Source of the DNA: an uncultured Collinsella sp.
GTDB lineage: Bacteria > Actinomycetota > Coriobacteriia > Coriobacteriales > Coriobacteriaceae
Length of the DNA stretch: 5,438 bases
Direction: 5' to 3'
Assembly: GCA_902494135.1 (NCBI GenBank)
Contig: CABUSE010000098.1
Coordinates: 1-5,438 of the forward strand
This document shows positions 4,240-5,438 of the stretch, piece by piece (position 1 is the stretch's first letter; every line of letters begins with the position of its first letter). Under the pieces are notes generated by a model. The model ran no database searches. It saw nothing but the letters and a program-made list of their open reading frames with translations, and was not told where the DNA came from. The position numbers were made by a program, and so were the translations under genes.

Positions 4240-5438
4240 ATGGCCGATCTTACTGACCGCTTCGGGACCATGGTGTTCTCTGAGGAAGTCATGAAGGACT
4301 ACCTCCCCAAGGACATTTGGAAGCGCCTCGCTGCAACTCTCGAGGACGGTGAACCGCTCGACCTGGACGTGGCCAATGCCGTCGCTCACGCTATGAAGGT
4401 CTGGGCCATCTCCAAGGGCGCTACGCACTACGCCCACTGGTTCCAGCCGCTTTCGGGCATTACTTCCGAGAAGCACGACAGCTTCCTCGAGCCCAACCAC
4501 GACGGCACCGCCATTACCAAGTTTACGGGCAAGAACCTCATCCAGGGCGAGCCGGACGCCTCCAGCTTCCCTAACGGCGGCCTGCGCGCCACCTTCGAGG
4601 CCCGTGGCTACACCGCTTGGGATCCCACCAGTCCCGCCTTCATTAAGGACGAGGTCCTGTGCATTCCCACGGCTTTCTGCTCCTACACCGGCGAGGCCCT
4701 GGACAAGAAGACCCCGCTGCTGCGCTCCATGACCGCGCTCGATCGCGAGGCTAAGCGCGTTCTGTCCCTCTTTGGTAAGACCCCCAAGAAGGTCGTGCCC
4801 TCCGTCGGCGACGAGCAGGAGTACTTCCTGATCAAGAAGGACGCCTACCGCAAGCGCAAGGACCTGGTCATTACCGGCCGTACCCTCTTTGGCGCCAACC
4901 CCTGCAAGGGCCAGGAGCTCGAGGAGCACTACTTTGGCGCTATCCGTCCTACCGTCTCGGCCTACATGAAGGACCTGGACGAGGAACTGTGGGCGCTCGG
5001 CATTCCCGCCAAGACCAAGCACAACGAGGTCGCTCCCTGCCAGCACGAGCTCGCGCCGGTCTATGAGGAGGTCAACGAGGCCATCGACCAGAACCTGATC
5101 ATGATGGAGAAGATGAAGCTCATCGCCTCCCGCCACGATCTGGTCTGCCTGCTGCACGAGAAGCCCTTCGAGGGCATTAACGGCTCGGGTAAGCACAACA
5201 ACTGGTCTATCGGTACCGAGTCCGAGAACCTGCTCGATCCGGGCGACACCCCGCTCGACAACCTGCAGTTCATCGTCTTCCTCACTGCGGTGATCGAGGC
5301 CGTCGATAACTATCAGGAACTCCTGCGTGCCTCCGTTGCCTCGGCCGGCAACGATCATCGTCTGGGCGCCAACGAGGCTCCTCCGGCGATTATGTCCATC
5401 TTCCTGGGCGACCAGCTTACCGAGGTCGTCGAGAAGAT
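4240..5438 (+). CDS. glnN: Glutamine synthetase type III, C-terminus cut by window edge
   Basis: ATP-dependent cytosolic ligase making glutamine from glutamate and ammonium, the entry point of nitrogen assimilation. The 399 visible codons are a little over half of the usual length of about 700. The sequence follows the GSIII (GlnN) pattern throughout: FGTMVFSEEVM near the N-terminus, GATHYAHWFQPLSG at 60-73, FPNGGLRATFEARGYTAWD at 110-128, GDEQEYF at 190-196 (metal-binding glutamates), KHNEVAPCQHELAP at 260-273, NGSGKHNNWS at 314-323 (glutamate/ATP site), and AGNDHRLGANEAPPA at 369-383. These are distinct from the type I GlnA spacing. Minor variations are GDEQEYF where GPEQEYF is common and C267 where Ala is common. 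The start is fixed by AAGGGAG 6 nt upstream. Codon choice is strongly biased (GGC, AAG, CTC/CTG), suggesting high expression. It is divergent from the methionine operon. Regulation probably lies in the palindromes and leader upstream; the regulator is unknown. Confidence 0.97.
   Translation, partial: MADLTDRFGTMVFSEEVMKDYLPKDIWKRLAATLEDGEPLDLDVANAVAHAMKVWAISKGATHYAHWFQPLSGITSEKHDSFLEPNHDGTAITKFTGKNLIQGEPDASSFPNGGLRATFEARGYTAWDPTSPAFIKDEVLCIPTAFCSYTGEALDKKTPLLRSMTALDREAKRVLSLFGKTPKKVVPSVGDEQEYFLIKKDAYRKRKDLVITGRTLFGANPCKGQELEEHYFGAIRPTVSAYMKDLDEELWALGIPAKTKHNEVAPCQHELAPVYEEVNEAIDQNLIMMEKMKLIASRHDLVCLLHEKPFEGINGSGKHNNWSIGTESENLLDPGDTPLDNLQFIVFLTAVIEAVDNYQELLRASVASAGNDHRLGANEAPPAIMSIFLGDQLTEVVEK

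Noticed and set aside
4189..5358. 389-codon open frame on the minus strand opposite glnN
   Set aside because: The plus strand carries clear glutamine synthetase motifs. The opposite frame is Val/Leu/Gly-rich without recognisable domains, and its apparent start lies inside glnN.

Overview
The window looks like chromosomal DNA from a high-GC anaerobic actinobacterium. I infer the class Coriobacteriia (Collinsella-like) from three things: strong G/C bias at third codon positions, a type III glutamine synthetase, and a methionine synthase whose reactivation domain is a separate gene. This placement is by resemblance, not by a database search.

Left 3.8 kb, minus strand: a compact operon read right to left. 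It starts with metF (5,10-methylenetetrahydrofolate reductase, 2940-3812). Next is a free-standing MetH-activation-domain protein (2152-2940), whose start codon shares a base with the metF stop (TAATG). Last is metH (cobalamin-dependent methionine synthase, 2141 down to the window edge), whose ribosome binding site overlaps the preceding stop codon. Together they form one pathway. MetF makes 5-methyl-THF, MetH passes the methyl group through cobalamin to homocysteine, and the separate activation protein should re-methylate oxidised MetH-cobalamin using AdoMet and an electron donor. MetH is cut at the window edge just inside its cobalamin cap domain, so its C-terminus is not visible.

Middle, 3813-4239 (427 bp): a divergent intergenic region with no convincing protein gene. 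It is AT-richer than its surroundings and dense in inverted repeats. It holds a weak metF promoter candidate, a good plus-strand promoter (TTGACA, 17 bp, TGgTATCTG) overlapped by a perfect 8-bp palindrome, a perfect 7-bp palindrome nearer the gene, three copies of the octamer TTGATTGG, and several hairpins before the glnN ribosome binding site. This is the part of the window least explained by known families.

Right, 4240 to the end, plus strand: the first 399 codons of glnN, a type III glutamine synthetase, running off the right edge. The family is about 700 residues long. It assimilates ammonium and is probably highly expressed, judging by strongly biased codon use.

No mobile element, CRISPR array, tRNA or rRNA was seen. 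The protein genes are ordinary housekeeping metabolism; the interest lies in the split methionine synthase and in the structured region upstream of glnN.
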